The translations under genes and the position numbers were made by a program. From an uncultured Granulicatella sp. (GTDB lineage: Bacteria > Bacillota > Bacilli > Lactobacillales > Aerococcaceae): a stretch of 6,800 nucleotides of DNA. Under the pieces are notes generated by a model. The model made no database searches. It saw only the letters and a list, made by a program, of their open reading frames with translations, and was not told where the DNA came from. How positions within the stretch are numbered: the stretch's first letter is position 1; the number at the start of each line of letters is the position of its first letter. The DNA lies in assembly GCA_934193545.1 (NCBI GenBank), contig CAKPVL010000047.1, forward strand, positions 1 through 6,800, in the 5' to 3' direction. Shown here piece by piece: positions 6,333 through 6,800 of the stretch.

Positions 6333-6800
6333 TTAGTCGGCAATAAATTGTTCAATCCACGCCCAAGCTTTCTCTACTCCTTCACCAGTTTCAGATGAGA
6401 ATGTTAAGAATAAGTCTTCTGGTGGTTTTCCAAATGCTTTTCGAATCACGCTAACATGTTTATTCCATTTTCCACGAGGAATCTTATCACATTTCGTCAT
6501 GACAATTCGATATGGAATATTGTAGTACTCTAAAAATTCACGCATTTGAACGTCTTCTTGACTTGGTTCATGTCTAAAGTCCACTAAGATAAGTACTAAA
6601 CGAAGAGGTTCGCGAGTCGTAATGTACTCCTCAATCATCTTCCCCCATTTTTCGCGTTCCTTCTTAGACACTTTAGCGTATCCATAACCCGGTACATCCA
6701 CGAAATAGAACTGTTCATTAATATGATAGAAGTTCAATGTTTGGGTTTTACCTGGTTTACTTGAAGTACGTGCTAAGCTTTTACGTTGAATCAACTTATT
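6333..6800 (-). CDS. engB: Ribosome biogenesis GTPase EngB (YihA/YsxC), partial (5' end outside window)
   Basis: TrmE-Era-EngA-EngB family GTPase needed for late assembly of the 50S ribosomal subunit (known for YsxC of Bacillus subtilis). The visible 155 residues run in one open frame to the window edge, beginning [13 protein letters not shown]. Visible family motifs, numbered from the edge: switch I/G2 [16 protein letters not shown] (9-24), G3 DVPGYGYA (35-42), G4 TKCD (102-105) and G5 SSETGEG (135-141). The P-loop (G1) lies in the missing N-terminus. Family members have about 195-200 residues, so about 40 are cut off. A TTG at 6794-6792 could be mistaken for a start, but it aligns inside the conserved domain and is an ordinary Leu codon. 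The gene ends 3 nt before a strong terminator, so it is the last gene of its own operon. In many Firmicutes clpX or lonA lies upstream, which is outside this view. Confidence 0.97.
   Translation of the reverse strand, partial: NKLIQRKSLARTSSKPGKTQTLNFYHINEQFYFVDVPGYGYAKVSKKEREKWGKMIEEYITTREPLRLVLILVDFRHEPSQEDVQMREFLEYYNIPYRIVMTKCDKIPRGKWNKHVSVIRKAFGKPPEDLFLTFSSETGEGVEKAWAWIEQFIAD

Noticed and set aside
6792..6794. TTG as a possible start codon for the right-hand GTPase gene
   Set aside because: The frame continues to the window edge (NKL...), and the following residues align inside the conserved EngB domain, so the true start is outside the window.

Overview
The window is a compact, AT-rich, entirely minus-strand stretch of a low-GC Gram-positive chromosome. 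The gene set fits a Firmicute, most likely of the order Lactobacillales: dnaG directly followed by a 374-residue primary sigma factor, a YsxC-type GTPase, strong GGAGG-type Shine-Dalgarno sites and a LTAC lipobox on a binding lipoprotein. I lean towards a Carnobacteriaceae/Aerococcaceae-like organism such as Granulicatella. That is an impression from protein flavour, not a proof.

Reading in the direction of transcription (right to left), four blocks are visible. (1) 6333-6800 is the 3' three-quarters of engB (ysxC/yihA), a ribosome-assembly GTPase. It is closed by a strong terminator built on a perfect 32-bp palindrome (6298-6329). (2) A promoter with an extended -10 near 6217-6245 precedes dnaG (primase, 4345-6174). 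rpoD (primary sigma factor, 3204-4328) follows 16 bp after dnaG, giving the core of the macromolecular-synthesis operon, without rpsU in front. A hairpin terminator at 3161-3191 ends this unit. (3) A 163-bp intergenic gap holds that terminator, a possible weak promoter and a near-perfect Fur-type operator (3054-3076). (4) Four genes follow in overlapping succession: permease (2078-3040), permease (1104-2081), ATPase (350-1114) and lipoprotein (1-353, cut by the window edge). Gene order and protein sizes match the ferric-siderophore importers YclNOPQ, SstABCD and CeuBCDE.

Functionally, the window joins housekeeping genes for ribosome assembly, replication priming and core transcription to an iron-responsive uptake operon. 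In the importer, the lipoprotein would capture an iron chelate outside the membrane, the two permeases would form the channel, and the ATPase would power import. Fur with iron would shut the operon off. No siderophore biosynthesis gene is visible, so scavenging of a foreign siderophore or host catechol is plausible.

There are no RNA genes, mobile elements, CRISPR arrays or non-coding stretches longer than 300 bases. I did not find an undescribed system. The most interesting signals are the Fur operator and the siderophore-importer operon lying immediately after dnaG-rpoD.
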